Shown here in pieces: positions 23,954 to 33,929 of a stretch of 64,000 nucleotides of DNA. Numbering within the stretch: the stretch's first letter is position 1; the number at the start of each line of letters is the position of its first letter. The stretch is from Paraburkholderia sp. ZP32-5 (GTDB lineage: Bacteria > Pseudomonadota > Gammaproteobacteria > Burkholderiales > Burkholderiaceae), in contig NZ_JAJEJP010000003.1 in assembly GCF_021390495.1 (NCBI RefSeq), forward strand, positions 930,001-994,000. Direction: 5' to 3'. The notes under the pieces are model-generated. The model saw only the letters and a list, made by a program, of their open reading frames with translations. It had not been told where the DNA came from and did no database searches. A program made the position numbers and the translations under genes.

Positions 23954-26722
23954 GTGAGCCGACTGATATTGCTGACGCCCGGATATCTCCGGGATGACAA
24001 GACAACAGCCAGAGTAATCAAGGAGAGGAAGGGCCGGATGGTGAACATCTGGTTCTTCCACTCGCCGAAACTGGGCAAACTTCTGGCCGTTGAAAGTGAT
24101 GTTTTATTTGCCTACATAGTCATACTGGAAATCCGCCCCGAGGTCGTCGGATATCGACCCGTAAGGCTCGGAAATCCCTCACATGACCTGAGCTACGCCG
24201 CTGCTGACCTGCAGGTCGACTACAGAAACGGGCACTCCGAGTTCGTACTCTGTCGGCGTGAGGCTCCCGAAGACAGAAAAAACCTTCCTGACGACGTACT
24301 GCTGGTGACGGGCTGTGATATTGAGCGGTCCGCAATCGAATTTGACAACGGACTGACGCTCTGCCGCGCGATGACGGCGGCAGCGTTCATCGATCTGGGC
24401 CCGGCACGGAAAGAGTTAAGCAACGCGCTTTTGCAGAAAGAAAGTCTGACGGTCGGCGATCTCGTCGACCTTCCCGGGCACGATCCAGCTCTACTTCTGG
24501 CGGCTCTGGCAAGATTGCTCGCCGAAGGCGTTTTGTACGCCGATCTGGCCCAGCATCTTTTCTCAACGTCAACCCTCCTGCGACGCACTGCGCACCCGAA
24601 ACAATGGCCGGCATGTCCAGCGGCTCCGGATGACATCCATGCGCAGACCCTGCCGGGCATCCTGTCTGCCGGACCGGACTGTGCATCGATGCCACTTTCA
24701 CCAGAAGGTGCAGGCATCCCCGCGGGCCGTACCCGGGGCAGAGGGCGCCCGCGCGAACTGATCCCGGCCGCGCTCGCCGCCATCCAATGGCAGGCTCCTG
24801 ATGAAAGCACGCTTGGAGACAAGCTCGACCAATACCTGAACCGCAAGCGGGCTGTGGAGCTGTACCGTCAGGATGCGACCTTCACGCACATAAGGGATCT
24901 CACGACACTGTCGGAAAATGAAGTCAGGCGCCTTGTCGGCCGTTGCGTCAACCGGAAGGTAAGCGGCACATTCGCTGGCTATTACGGCCTGGTTCCGGGA
25001 GCACGGTTGAAACGCTATCAAAGAAAGAACGAAATCACGCCGGTCGAAGGCATGCGAACGGGACTCGCCGGCGCGTGGACCGCGTTTCTGGAAAAGCACG
25101 ACAACGTTCGCGTCAAGATCTACGAGGAACTGTTTGGTCGTGAGCCGTGTGCGGATGGCCAAGAATTCAATATCGACGACAGTTGGGTCCGCGTACGCAG
25201 GGAGATCGAGGAGTGTGGCATCGCAGAGGATAGCTATCCATTATCAAATGGTGACCAGGGGAAGGGGGCCTTTGCCAGATATGTGAAAACGTTGATAGCC
25301 GCCGATCCTGACACTTACCAGTCAATCTACGGGGGAGAAACAGTATCCAAACGATGGCGGATGACTGGGGGCGTGCCGCCCAGGCTCATCCGCCCGATCA
25401 GACCTGGCTCCTTCGCGATACTTGACTTTCACCGTCACTCCCAGCCGACGAAAGTATCGGTGGACAATGGTTACGGAAAAACGCTCTTCAAGCTCATACC
25501 GAGGTGGTACTTTTCTGTCTTTGTCGAGGAACTGTACTCGGCTGTTCTCGCCTGCGTGGCAACGTTAGAGCAGACGCCAAGCGCCGACAGCGGACTCGAA
25601 ACCCTCGACTGCTTTCTCAACTCACGTCGCTACTGCACGGACGGTAACAGTGCGGATGATGGGCACAGCCCTGCATTCGCTTACGACATCGTGGATTCGC
25701 TGAAGGGCAGTTCCTTCTGCGTACTGCGCGTCGACAACGCGCTGGGAAACATCGCCGATGGTTTCGTGCGTAACTCCATTTACACCTTCGGCTGCGCTGT
25801 TCACTTCGGCCCGACGTACACGTGGGTTTCGCGTGACACCGTCGAACGGGTCACGGAAGAGTTGGCCCGTCGTACGAAACCGGACGAGAGGGGAAACATT
25901 GCGATAGCCGTCGAAGAGCTCGCCGACTCGTTTCAGGCGGCGGCGCGGGGTATCAACCTCACTCCGACGCAGGGTTTGAATTACTCTTCCCCCGTTGAAG
26001 CCCTCCAGGCCGCGCTCACGAGTTCGTCAGGCGGGTTGCTTCGACAACCATTGCCCGCGGCGACGCTGAAGGCCGCAAGACTTCTCGATTACACTTTCCC
26101 CGCTACGGTGCGAGGAAATCTCGCGAAAGGCGTTCGCCCATACATCAAGTTCAGAAGTCGCCATTTCACGAACGATCTGCTACGCAGCCATCCAGAATTG
26201 ATTGGGAAAAAGCTGCTCTGTCACGTGAGACGGTTCGACGTCAGACAGATGGTTGCATCGATCATGGATTCGCGCGACTGGATATTCATCGCAGATTCAA
26301 CAGGCAAGACCAGCTACCTCGGAGAATTACGTCCGGACCGTAGACGAAACGAGTGCGTTTCCATCCGCATCGACAAACTGATCTCATCGAGTGGGGCGCG
26401 ATGCCGCAGCCGTGATCCGAACCGGTGGCGCGAACGGCAGCCAGGGAAATCAACCGAGAAGAGGGCATACAGGGCAAAGCGAGAGAAATCGGACGCGGAC
26501 GCAATGCAGGAGGCGAAGCATCACGAGAATCAACGACGGCATGGCACTGGCCAAGATGACTCAGGTCACATTTCCAACAACCGTCAGGCTCAGGCGCCGC
26601 AATCCAGCGGCGATCACCTGCGCAGCGTAAGCTCTGCGCCGGCCCGCGATACGCGATCGGCAGAAGTCAACGACCCGTTCGGGCTGTTTGGCCGGAGATC
26701 GACGAGGGGCCGCCATGCCTAG
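23954..26722 (+). CDS. TnsA-like/TnsB-like fusion transposase (DDE integrase)
   Basis: A 922-residue protein. Residues about 30-130 resemble the TnsA endonuclease fold (FHSPKLGKLLAVESD..., then LEIRPEVVGYRPVRL), but the catalytic pattern is incomplete: E47 is present, while the usual D...QxK region reads AADLQVDY...FVLCRRE, without the Gln and Lys. Residues about 280-640 form the TnsB part with a candidate DDE triad: D491 in FAILDFHRH, D594 in LRVDNALGN and E631 in DTVERV, the last two 36 residues apart as usual. The basic, low-complexity tail (from about 820) could contact TnsC. The GTG start at 23954 is the first suitable one; an internal start at M29 is also possible. Confidence 0.75.
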   Translation: MSRLILLTPGYLRDDKTTARVIKERKGRMVNIWFFHSPKLGKLLAVESDVLFAYIVILEIRPEVVGYRPVRLGNPSHDLSYAAADLQVDYRNGHSEFVLCRREAPEDRKNLPDDVLLVTGCDIERSAIEFDNGLTLCRAMTAAAFIDLGPARKELSNALLQKESLTVGDLVDLPGHDPALLLAALARLLAEGVLYADLAQHLFSTSTLLRRTAHPKQWPACPAAPDDIHAQTLPGILSAGPDCASMPLSPEGAGIPAGRTRGRGRPRELIPAALAAIQWQAPDESTLGDKLDQYLNRKRAVELYRQDATFTHIRDLTTLSENEVRRLVGRCVNRKVSGTFAGYYGLVPGARLKRYQRKNEITPVEGMRTGLAGAWTAFLEKHDNVRVKIYEELFGREPCADGQEFNIDDSWVRVRREIEECGIAEDSYPLSNGDQGKGAFARYVKTLIAADPDTYQSIYGGETVSKRWRMTGGVPPRLIRPIRPGSFAILDFHRHSQPTKVSVDNGYGKTLFKLIPRWYFSVFVEELYSAVLACVATLEQTPSADSGLETLDCFLNSRRYCTDGNSADDGHSPAFAYDIVDSLKGSSFCVLRVDNALGNIADGFVRNSIYTFGCAVHFGPTYTWVSRDTVERVTEELARRTKPDERGNIAIAVEELADSFQAAARGINLTPTQGLNYSSPVEALQAALTSSSGGLLRQPLPAATLKAARLLDYTFPATVRGNLAKGVRPYIKFRSRHFTNDLLRSHPELIGKKLLCHVRRFDVRQMVASIMDSRDWIFIADSTGKTSYLGELRPDRRRNECVSIRIDKLISSSGARCRSRDPNRWRERQPGKSTEKRAYRAKREKSDADAMQEAKHHENQRRHGTGQDDSGHISNNRQAQAPQSSGDHLRSVSSAPARDTRSAEVNDPFGLFGRRSTRGRHA

Positions 26723-27752
26723 ACGGACTTCGCATCTTGACATGACAGGGGTGAATGGTGACCCAAGCGCTCATCGCGACGTAGCCGACGAACTCACACT
26801 AGGTCTTCTTCCCGAAGAACGCCTGCTCGATCATCCACTGATTCGCGGCACAGTTATCCGGACGGAACCGTGTCTCGAAGCCTATCTCGAATTCAAGCGG
26901 CGTTTGTGCTTTGGGCTCAACGGATTTTCGCTACTTGCTGAATCGGGAATGGGGCGCAAGTCCGCCATGATCTCAATAAGGTCCCAGCTTTTTCGCGATT
27001 TCCCATCGCTCGCCGTGGCGGAGATCACGCTGCGCAGAGATGCGCCCCATACTACGCGCGCGCGCTGGCAGGCCCTTCTTTCAGATCTGGGGCACCGCGC
27101 GCTGAAGGGCAGCAATGAGGACTTACGTAGCCGGGTCTTATGGATGCTTGAAGAGAGGCTCTATGGTAGCCCGCTACCACACCTCGTTCTGTTTATAAGA
27201 AACGTTGAATATCTTGATGGCGATCTGACTCGAATTCTGCTGGACCTGTCGGACGCATTGAACCGAAAGGGCTTCAGAATGTTCGTCGTCAGTTGCGGAC
27301 AAATCGCACGATTTGGCCTGAATCTCTCGACGGTCGGCGTCGAGGCTGCGAACGACATGCGGTCGCTCCTCGGATCACCTTTCGCATTACGCGCGCTGAA
27401 TAGTGAAGAGGATCTTGCGGTGATCCTCGAAGAGATCGATACGCAGATCATCGGACCGGAAGATCCCCGCCACTGGGGTGAATCCTTTCTCCCCAAAGCC
27501 TACCAGAATGGGTTCAGTCTGAAAGACCAGTCTGCCAGGCTCCTCGCCGCGATGGCAGACATTCCGCAAGGCACTGTAACAACTCACACCGTTTTTGACT
27601 CGATTCGCTGGGTCCTCGTTACGAGCAGCGGCAACGACCAGAGTAGCTTCATGCTACCTGAGCGGATCTGGAACGACGCGTTACTGATCGCGCAATCTGC
27701 CAGATTCGTTCCGTTGCTCGAGAATTCCGATGGACACAACGATGCCCGATAA
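26715..27752 (+). CDS. TnsC/TniB-like AAA-type protein with degenerate Walker motifs
   Basis: This 345-residue protein overlaps the TnsB stop by 8 bp and has GAGGGG before its ATG; a TTG at 26688 is less likely. Position, size and overall pattern fit the TnsC/TniB regulator that links TniQ to the transposase. Its Walker A site reads AESGMGRKS (75-83) rather than GxxGxGK[ST], and the Walker B position reads LVLFIRNVEYL (157-167) with Arg-Asn where DE is expected. ATP hydrolysis is therefore doubtful. The later segment FVVSCGQIARF may correspond to sensor 1. Confidence 0.7.
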   Translation: MPRRTSHLDMTGVNGDPSAHRDVADELTLGLLPEERLLDHPLIRGTVIRTEPCLEAYLEFKRRLCFGLNGFSLLAESGMGRKSAMISIRSQLFRDFPSLAVAEITLRRDAPHTTRARWQALLSDLGHRALKGSNEDLRSRVLWMLEERLYGSPLPHLVLFIRNVEYLDGDLTRILLDLSDALNRKGFRMFVVSCGQIARFGLNLSTVGVEAANDMRSLLGSPFALRALNSEEDLAVILEEIDTQIIGPEDPRHWGESFLPKAYQNGFSLKDQSARLLAAMADIPQGTVTTHTVFDSIRWVLVTSSGNDQSSFMLPERIWNDALLIAQSARFVPLLENSDGHNDAR

Positions 27753-29124
27753 TAGACGGCGGGACTATGTAGGCAAATTCTGGGGTCCGTTGCCGTACGA
27801 GTCCGAGTATTCGATCTTTGGGCGCGTGTGCGTGTTCAACAGGATCACCATGGGAGAAATCAGACGGGGGGAGCACTTCCATGCGGATAACTGGGATGCC
27901 CAGTGCGCGCGAGATGCCAGCGGAAGGCTACAACTGACACCGTTCTTTGTGCCGGAGGTAATGAAGGCGATCGCCGAACATCGTGATCCAGTGCAGTCTC
28001 TGGACTACTGGGGCAGCGGGCATTTTGAGCAGAATCTGAAGTACTGCCCAGCCTGTGCCGCAGCGCTATATCACAGCGGGTGGTATCAGCTTAAAGGACT
28101 CCTTATGTGCCCGCTGCACGGTTGTGCGTTGAAGTCTGCCTGTGAGCGCTGCGGGGCCGCAATGCACCAACTCGGAGTGGCCGAGCGGAATCCGCCAAAT
28201 CATCCCTACCGCTGCTCCGTTTGCCGGAAATGGATCTGCGCTCAAGACCCTTCACTCGGCGCTCATGTCGCCTTTAGAGAGGACCCCGACGCGATCAGGC
28301 GCGCGTTCGCACCACTTCAGAGGTGGAGAAGACGCCATCTACCGCTGATTGGGCAGGCCATTCAGGTCGCTCGCCCACAACGGCAATATTTTCAACGAAT
28401 AGATAGATGGTGGCCGCCTTCCGACATGTATTACCGGATGTGCGCACAATTATGCCGCCTCCCGCCCGGTCGCGAGCATGACGCCGGCAATCCGGACAGG
28501 GCCATGACGTGGTTATGCTGGCCAATATCGAGTTCGTCGTACTGCGATAATGATCCGTATAGCGTGCTGGCATACACGGCGCTGCTCGGCGAAATCAGGA
28601 ACTGGATCAAAAGCGCAGGGCGGCTGCCACCCGTCTCCATCACACGCTGGTCAATCTTTGACGGTGAGGGAGCCCTTCGTCGGGGCCACTGGCCGTCAGC
28701 CGCCCTGGCGTACGCACTGGTGCGACATGTCTGGGAATACAGCGACGACCTTACCGTCCATTCCGAACTTCGGCCTCCGGAATTTCATTTCGGCAGAGGG
28801 TGTGCGCCTGTGGACACGCTCAGGACTTGGGAAGCACCCAGTAGTGACCTCTCCGTGCAGGCTATTGTTCTCGCCCAGTTTGCCACTTTTTTCTGGTCGA
28901 TAGAAAGATTGTCGCGCCCATCCAGGGGGGACTTTCTGCCGGCCGACAGGATCATTTCCAGGTTCGTGTACAACACCTGGCCACGGGTGGGGAATGTTAC
29001 CTTCCCGACGATCGATGGGCTGCCGCTGGGAAGATTCAAGAACCCGCAGATCAGCGTGAAGGACGGACTTGAGCTACTGTTTCTGACGAACCGCTACGAC
29101 CGGCATACCCCGAACCGCGTCTAG
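27730..29124 (+). CDS. TniQ/TnsD-family target-selection protein
   Basis: This 464-residue protein has the TniQ arrangement: an N-terminal domain opening with the PYESEYSIFGRVC pattern, followed by zinc ligands C106-P-A-C109, then LMCPLHGCAL (C127, H130) and C138-E-R-C141, and a further CSVCRKWIC pair. TniQ/TnsD proteins recognise the target DNA or a guide complex and recruit TnsC. The start overlaps the TnsC-like stop by 23 bp, showing a coupled operon. Its target site is unknown. Confidence 0.82.
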   Translation: MDTTMPDNRRRDYVGKFWGPLPYESEYSIFGRVCVFNRITMGEIRRGEHFHADNWDAQCARDASGRLQLTPFFVPEVMKAIAEHRDPVQSLDYWGSGHFEQNLKYCPACAAALYHSGWYQLKGLLMCPLHGCALKSACERCGAAMHQLGVAERNPPNHPYRCSVCRKWICAQDPSLGAHVAFREDPDAIRRAFAPLQRWRRRHLPLIGQAIQVARPQRQYFQRIDRWWPPSDMYYRMCAQLCRLPPGREHDAGNPDRAMTWLCWPISSSSYCDNDPYSVLAYTALLGEIRNWIKSAGRLPPVSITRWSIFDGEGALRRGHWPSAALAYALVRHVWEYSDDLTVHSELRPPEFHFGRGCAPVDTLRTWEAPSSDLSVQAIVLAQFATFFWSIERLSRPSRGDFLPADRIISRFVYNTWPRVGNVTFPTIDGLPLGRFKNPQISVKDGLELLFLTNRYDRHTPNRV

Positions 29125-29157
29125 CGGACATAACTATCACAGGTCCGTAAGAGCTAC

Positions 29158-30006
29158 CTAGATTGGGTCCGCAAATCCGTCGCGCCACATCGTATCGTTT
29201 GACCAGATGGAGCGATGATAACGGAGAGTGCTCTTTGGCGCGGAATACCAGATGCGGCCTTGATTCTGTCGTTGCTTCGGAATATCCGGAATACTCGCGA
29301 TCCCGATCGCGGATCCGTCCACGGTCTCCGCAAGCGGTTCTTCGAGCCGGGTGTAGACTCCGCTACGCCCGCAAAAGTGTTTCTTCCTTTGACCGACGCC
29401 GCACGAGCCAACCGGATTCGAAAAGACAATATAGATCCCGAACTGTTTGGCGGTGAGAATGATCTGTCTGGCGACGCTCTCGTTGGAAATCGCGCCCGAA
29501 ACCAGGGCGATCGTTATGCCGGGTCCGTCAAACGCAGCGGTCGACAGGGGATTCAACAATTCGGAACCCGACGTAACGGCGGCCGTGAAGAAGGGCAGCT
29601 TGACAATACAGTGGTACTGGTGGCCCGGTTTGAAGTATTTCTTTTCGACGGCATCAAGATGCACCTTGACGTAACGCGCGATGAGCTTTCCTTCGAAAGC
29701 AACCAGAGTCGTCAAGAAACTACTTTCTTTCCCGCGTTTGTTTCGTGCGCTTTCCACGGCGCCCACGACCACGACTGCATGCTTGCGGTAACTCAAACTG
29801 AGCCAGTACCGCAGCGTTGCTGATGGCGTCACAAGACCTTCCGAGCCGATTCCGTCGAGTCTGACGGCCAGATGTGCCGCGCACTCCGGCAGAACCAGTA
29901 TGTCGAACTCCTTATTGACGACCTCTGATTCTACCCACGCAGTGATAACATCGTCCTTCCCGCAGAACCATACAGAAGCGGGAGGCTGAAGCGTGGCCAC
30001 TAGCAT
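29158..30006 (-). CDS. Nitrilase-superfamily-like protein without the usual catalytic Cys
   Basis: This 282-residue protein has the carbon-nitrogen hydrolase layout: DILVLPE with E41, RYVKVHL with K114, and the YFKPG motif that normally precedes the nucleophile block. Where the third residue (Cys in ICxD) should occur, around residues 143-149, the sequence is AAVTSGSEL with no cysteine. The ATG at 30006 is chosen for its AGGAAA site and because family N-termini start here; a longer in-frame extension to 30219 is possible. It faces the transposition genes and lies inside the element, so it is cargo or an unrecognised component. Confidence 0.65.
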   Translation of the reverse strand: MLVATLQPPASVWFCGKDDVITAWVESEVVNKEFDILVLPECAAHLAVRLDGIGSEGLVTPSATLRYWLSLSYRKHAVVVVGAVESARNKRGKESSFLTTLVAFEGKLIARYVKVHLDAVEKKYFKPGHQYHCIVKLPFFTAAVTSGSELLNPLSTAAFDGPGITIALVSGAISNESVARQIILTAKQFGIYIVFSNPVGSCGVGQRKKHFCGRSGVYTRLEEPLAETVDGSAIGIASIPDIPKQRQNQGRIWYSAPKSTLRYHRSIWSNDTMWRDGFADPI

Positions 30007-30340
30007 CAAAGTTTCCTGAGGTCCTGGTCGTGCTGCGTGTACAGGCGATGTGTCCATCCGTCTTGGCGCTGATAAAAGTTCGAAACAACGCCCCGTCAGC
30101 CAGCCCCGGATTGTTTCCAAGCCGGCGGCGACCAGACACCGGCCAGGAATCGGTCGGCCTGCGGTCAAGAATATCCGCCAAACAGACCTCAATTCACCAT
30201 CGCCAACCGCCGTTGTCAAGAGTCGTCACGACTGCGGGTGGCTCGGTCGTTTCCTACGCATCAGCTCACTTACATGAAGTGCAGCAACCGCGCCGGGCAT
30301 CGCCAACCGAGACCACGCGAACGGCTATGGCGTGCTCGCA

Positions 30341-30514
30341 GCAAAGATATGTCGTAAGAGCGTGGCCGGGCTTGCGAAAGCAAAGATATGTTGTAGAAGC
30401 GAAGTGATCAGTTTCGAGCATTTCCACATAGTTTTGCTGCCGCCGTAGCGCGGGAGCAAAGCCATGTCGTAAGAGCGAAAAGCCTGATTTCGGATATTTT
30501 CAACATGGTTTTGC
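30341..30514. repeat. Five 22-bp repeats in both orientations (probable TnsB sites)
   Basis: Copies related to GCAAAgATATGTcgTAAgAG plus CG lie at 30341-30362, 30380-30401 and 30456-30477 (direct) and at 30416-30437 and 30493-30514 (inverted). The best conserved bases are GCAAA and ATGT at fixed spacing. Tn7 ends carry 22-bp TnsB binding sites in similar numbers, so this is most likely the right end of the element. Confidence 0.75.
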
Positions 30515-30634
30515 TGTCGGGCATTATTAGCTAAGGGCTGGTCGACTGTGTGCGGATTTTTGAGTTTGGTTTGGCTGATGCGAGTTGACATAAGATAAAT
30601 TATCAACAGTTTGTCTGTAGGAACAAAGTAGTAG

Positions 30635-32279
30635 TGTCGTACTTTGGCAAAGTACAGATGTCGTACCCACGCCTGTTGGTAGCGCATGCTGGTGCGGTTT
30701 TCCCGCCTGTGGAGACCGGTCATGACGCGCTCCGGGACGATCACGATGAGCATGCAGGAGCTGGACCGGCTGAAGGTCATCGAGGCGGTCGCCGAGTCGC
30801 GGATGATGACGTGGCGTGCGGCTGAACGGCTCGGCCTGAGCCGGCGTCAGGTCGAGCGGCTGGTGATCCGCTATCGCAGCGAAGGCGTTGCGGGGCTGGT
30901 GTCGCGCCGGCGCGGCTGTCGCAGCAACCACCATCTGTCCGAGCTTCTGCTGGACCGTGCGCTGGGTCTGATCCATGAGCGCTACGCCGATTTCGGGCCG
31001 ACGCTGGCCTGCGAGAAGCTGCGCGAGTGTCATGGCCTCACGTTGTCGAAGGAAACCGTGCGGCACCTGATGACGGAGGCCGGGCTGTGGACGCCGCGTG
31101 CGCGGCGTCCGCCGAAGGTCTACCAGCCGCGGGCGCGGCGCGCGTGCCTAGGCGAGCTGGTGCAGATCGACGGCAGCGACCATCGCTGGTTCGAGGACCG
31201 CGCGCCGGCCTGCACGCTGCTGGTGTTTGTCGACGATGCGACCAGCCGGCTGATGGTGCTGCATTTCACGGCCACCGAGTCGACCTTCAGCTACTTCGAG
31301 GCGACCCGGGCCTATCTCGACCGGTACGGCAAGCCGGTGGCGTTCTACAGCGACCGGGCCAGCGTATTCCGCAGCACGGCCGCGGCCAGCACCGGGCGCA
31401 GCGTGACGCACTTCGGGCGGGCGATGTACGAGCTCAACATCGACACGTTCTGCGCGAACAGCAGTCCGGCCAAGGGGCGCGTGGAGCGCGCGCACCTGAC
31501 GCTGCAGGACCGGCTGGTGAAGGAGCTGCGGCTGCGCGGCATCAGCACCCTCACCGAAGCCAACGTGTACGCGCCCGCCTTCATCGCGGCCTACAACACG
31601 CGCTTTGCCCGGCCGCCCAGGAGCGCGTTCGATGCGCACCGGCCGTTGCGGGAGGACGAGGATCTGGACCGGCTGATGACGTGGCGCGAGACGCGCCGCG
31701 TGTCGAAAGCGCTGACGGTGCTGTATGACCGGGTGCTGTACCTGCTTGACGACACGCCGGCGAACCGCGGGCTCATTCACCGCTACATCGACGTGTGGGA
31801 GTATCCGGACGGACGCATCGAGATCCGGGCCGATGGCCGCGTGCTGGCGTGCCGCCGCTACGACAAGCTGGCGGAAGTCGATCAGGGCGCGGTGATTGAA
31901 CACAAGCGGCTGGCGCACGCGCTGCAGGTGGCGCAGGCGCTGCAGGTGGCGCAGGCGCTGCAGGCGCAGCGGGATGACCGGCGCATCTCGGGCTCGCCAT
32001 CGCGGACCAACCGTGGCATCGAGGTCCGCAAGCCCGAACGCAGGGCCGGCACAAAAAAGCCGCGCGAGTTCACGCGGGCCGACGTCGATCAGGCCATTGC
32101 ACAGCTCGCGCCAAAGCTGCACGCCACACCGGGCCCGCGGTCTGCACGCACTCGCTGAACGGACTGACACGCCCTGCCCGTTCAACTGGCATCCTTCGAC
32201 ACTGCATGAGCTTCACAGCATGAACAGATACGACATCTGTATTTAGCTGGCGCTACGACATCTGTAACTGGCCTCGACA
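30635..32279 (+). mobile_element. ISNCY-family (IS1202-group) insertion sequence
   Basis: The left end TGTCGTACTTTGG... with ACAGATGTCGTA at 30651-30662 and the right end (two inverted ACAGATGTCGTA copies near 32225-32266, last base about 32279) match in inverted orientation with a 5-bp length difference. Outside both ends a 10-bp direct repeat TTGTCTGTAG occurs (30611-30620 and 32280-32289), which could be part of a long target duplication known for this group. One transposase gene fills the element. Confidence 0.75.
30722..32158 (+). CDS. ISNCY-family DDE transposase
   Basis: The 478-residue transposase has an N-terminal helix-turn-helix (WRAAERLGLSRRQVERLVIRYRSEGVAGL), then an RNase H-like core with LVQIDGSDHRWF (first Asp), FVDDATS, SDRASVF (second Asp) and KGRVERAHLTLQDRLVKEL (Glu). 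The ATG at 30722 with GGAG upstream is chosen over the first in-frame codon at 30686. A short coding tandem repeat of 18 bp (31919-31969) inserts ALQVAQ repeats near residue 405. The gene looks intact. Confidence 0.92.
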   Translation: MTRSGTITMSMQELDRLKVIEAVAESRMMTWRAAERLGLSRRQVERLVIRYRSEGVAGLVSRRRGCRSNHHLSELLLDRALGLIHERYADFGPTLACEKLRECHGLTLSKETVRHLMTEAGLWTPRARRPPKVYQPRARRACLGELVQIDGSDHRWFEDRAPACTLLVFVDDATSRLMVLHFTATESTFSYFEATRAYLDRYGKPVAFYSDRASVFRSTAAASTGRSVTHFGRAMYELNIDTFCANSSPAKGRVERAHLTLQDRLVKELRLRGISTLTEANVYAPAFIAAYNTRFARPPRSAFDAHRPLREDEDLDRLMTWRETRRVSKALTVLYDRVLYLLDDTPANRGLIHRYIDVWEYPDGRIEIRADGRVLACRRYDKLAEVDQGAVIEHKRLAHALQVAQALQVAQALQAQRDDRRISGSPSRTNRGIEVRKPERRAGTKKPREFTRADVDQAIAQLAPKLHATPGPRSARTR

Positions 32280-32523
32280 TTGTCTGTAGTGGCTATATCC
32301 TAATGTCGTGTTCTAGCCAGGTTCAAATGTCCGGTTTGGTGTTCTTCGTGCCGCATCCTTCGGGTGCTTGCATATGACGGAGCCCGTGCTGAATCGCGCG
32401 AATGAAGACAGGTGAAGCATGATTGCGGATGCCGGTGCGCGGCGCCCGCTGCAGGTGCCGGTGTTGCGCTCGCACACGCACGAACGCAACACCGGCAGAT
32501 TCATCCACCAACGCGCAAGCAAA

Positions 32524-33867
<1,344 letters not shown>

Positions 33868-33884
33868 TCAGCGCTCTGGTTTTA

Positions 33885-33902
33885 TAGAAACGAATAGTTC
33901 TA
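33885..33902. promoter_or_regulatory. Dyad between dgdA and dgdR, probable LysR-type site
   Basis: TAGAA-N8-TTCTA is a perfect dyad in the 104-bp divergent intergenic region and includes a T-N11-A type core. It is the natural site for DgdR control of both promoters. Confidence 0.5.
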
Positions 33903-33929
33903 ATGCAAGGTATAAGAGGAGCTACTATC

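Larger units (their letters stand above)
23251..30514 (+). mobile_element. Tn7-like transposon (TnsB/TnsC/TniQ type), approximate extent
   Basis: The element is defined by a contiguous, overlapping set of transposition genes (TnsA-like/TnsB fusion, TnsC-like, TniQ), bounded by AT-rich flanks containing related 22-bp repeats. The cargo is a single nitrilase-like gene on the opposite strand. The left limit (23251) is a guess from a TGT terminus and the right limit is the last repeat; matching terminal inverted repeats and a target duplication were not established. No CRISPR array or Cas genes are present within it. Confidence 0.65.

Noticed and set aside
30007..30219. 71-residue N-terminal extension of the nitrilase-like protein
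   Set aside because: It is Arg/Gly-rich without homology, and the ATG at 30006 has a better ribosome-binding site and the family's N-terminus.
30220..30340. Direct repeats at 30341-30514 considered as a CRISPR array
   Set aside because: Spacers are unequal (17-18 bp or less), orientation alternates and no cas genes are present; the pattern fits transposase binding sites.
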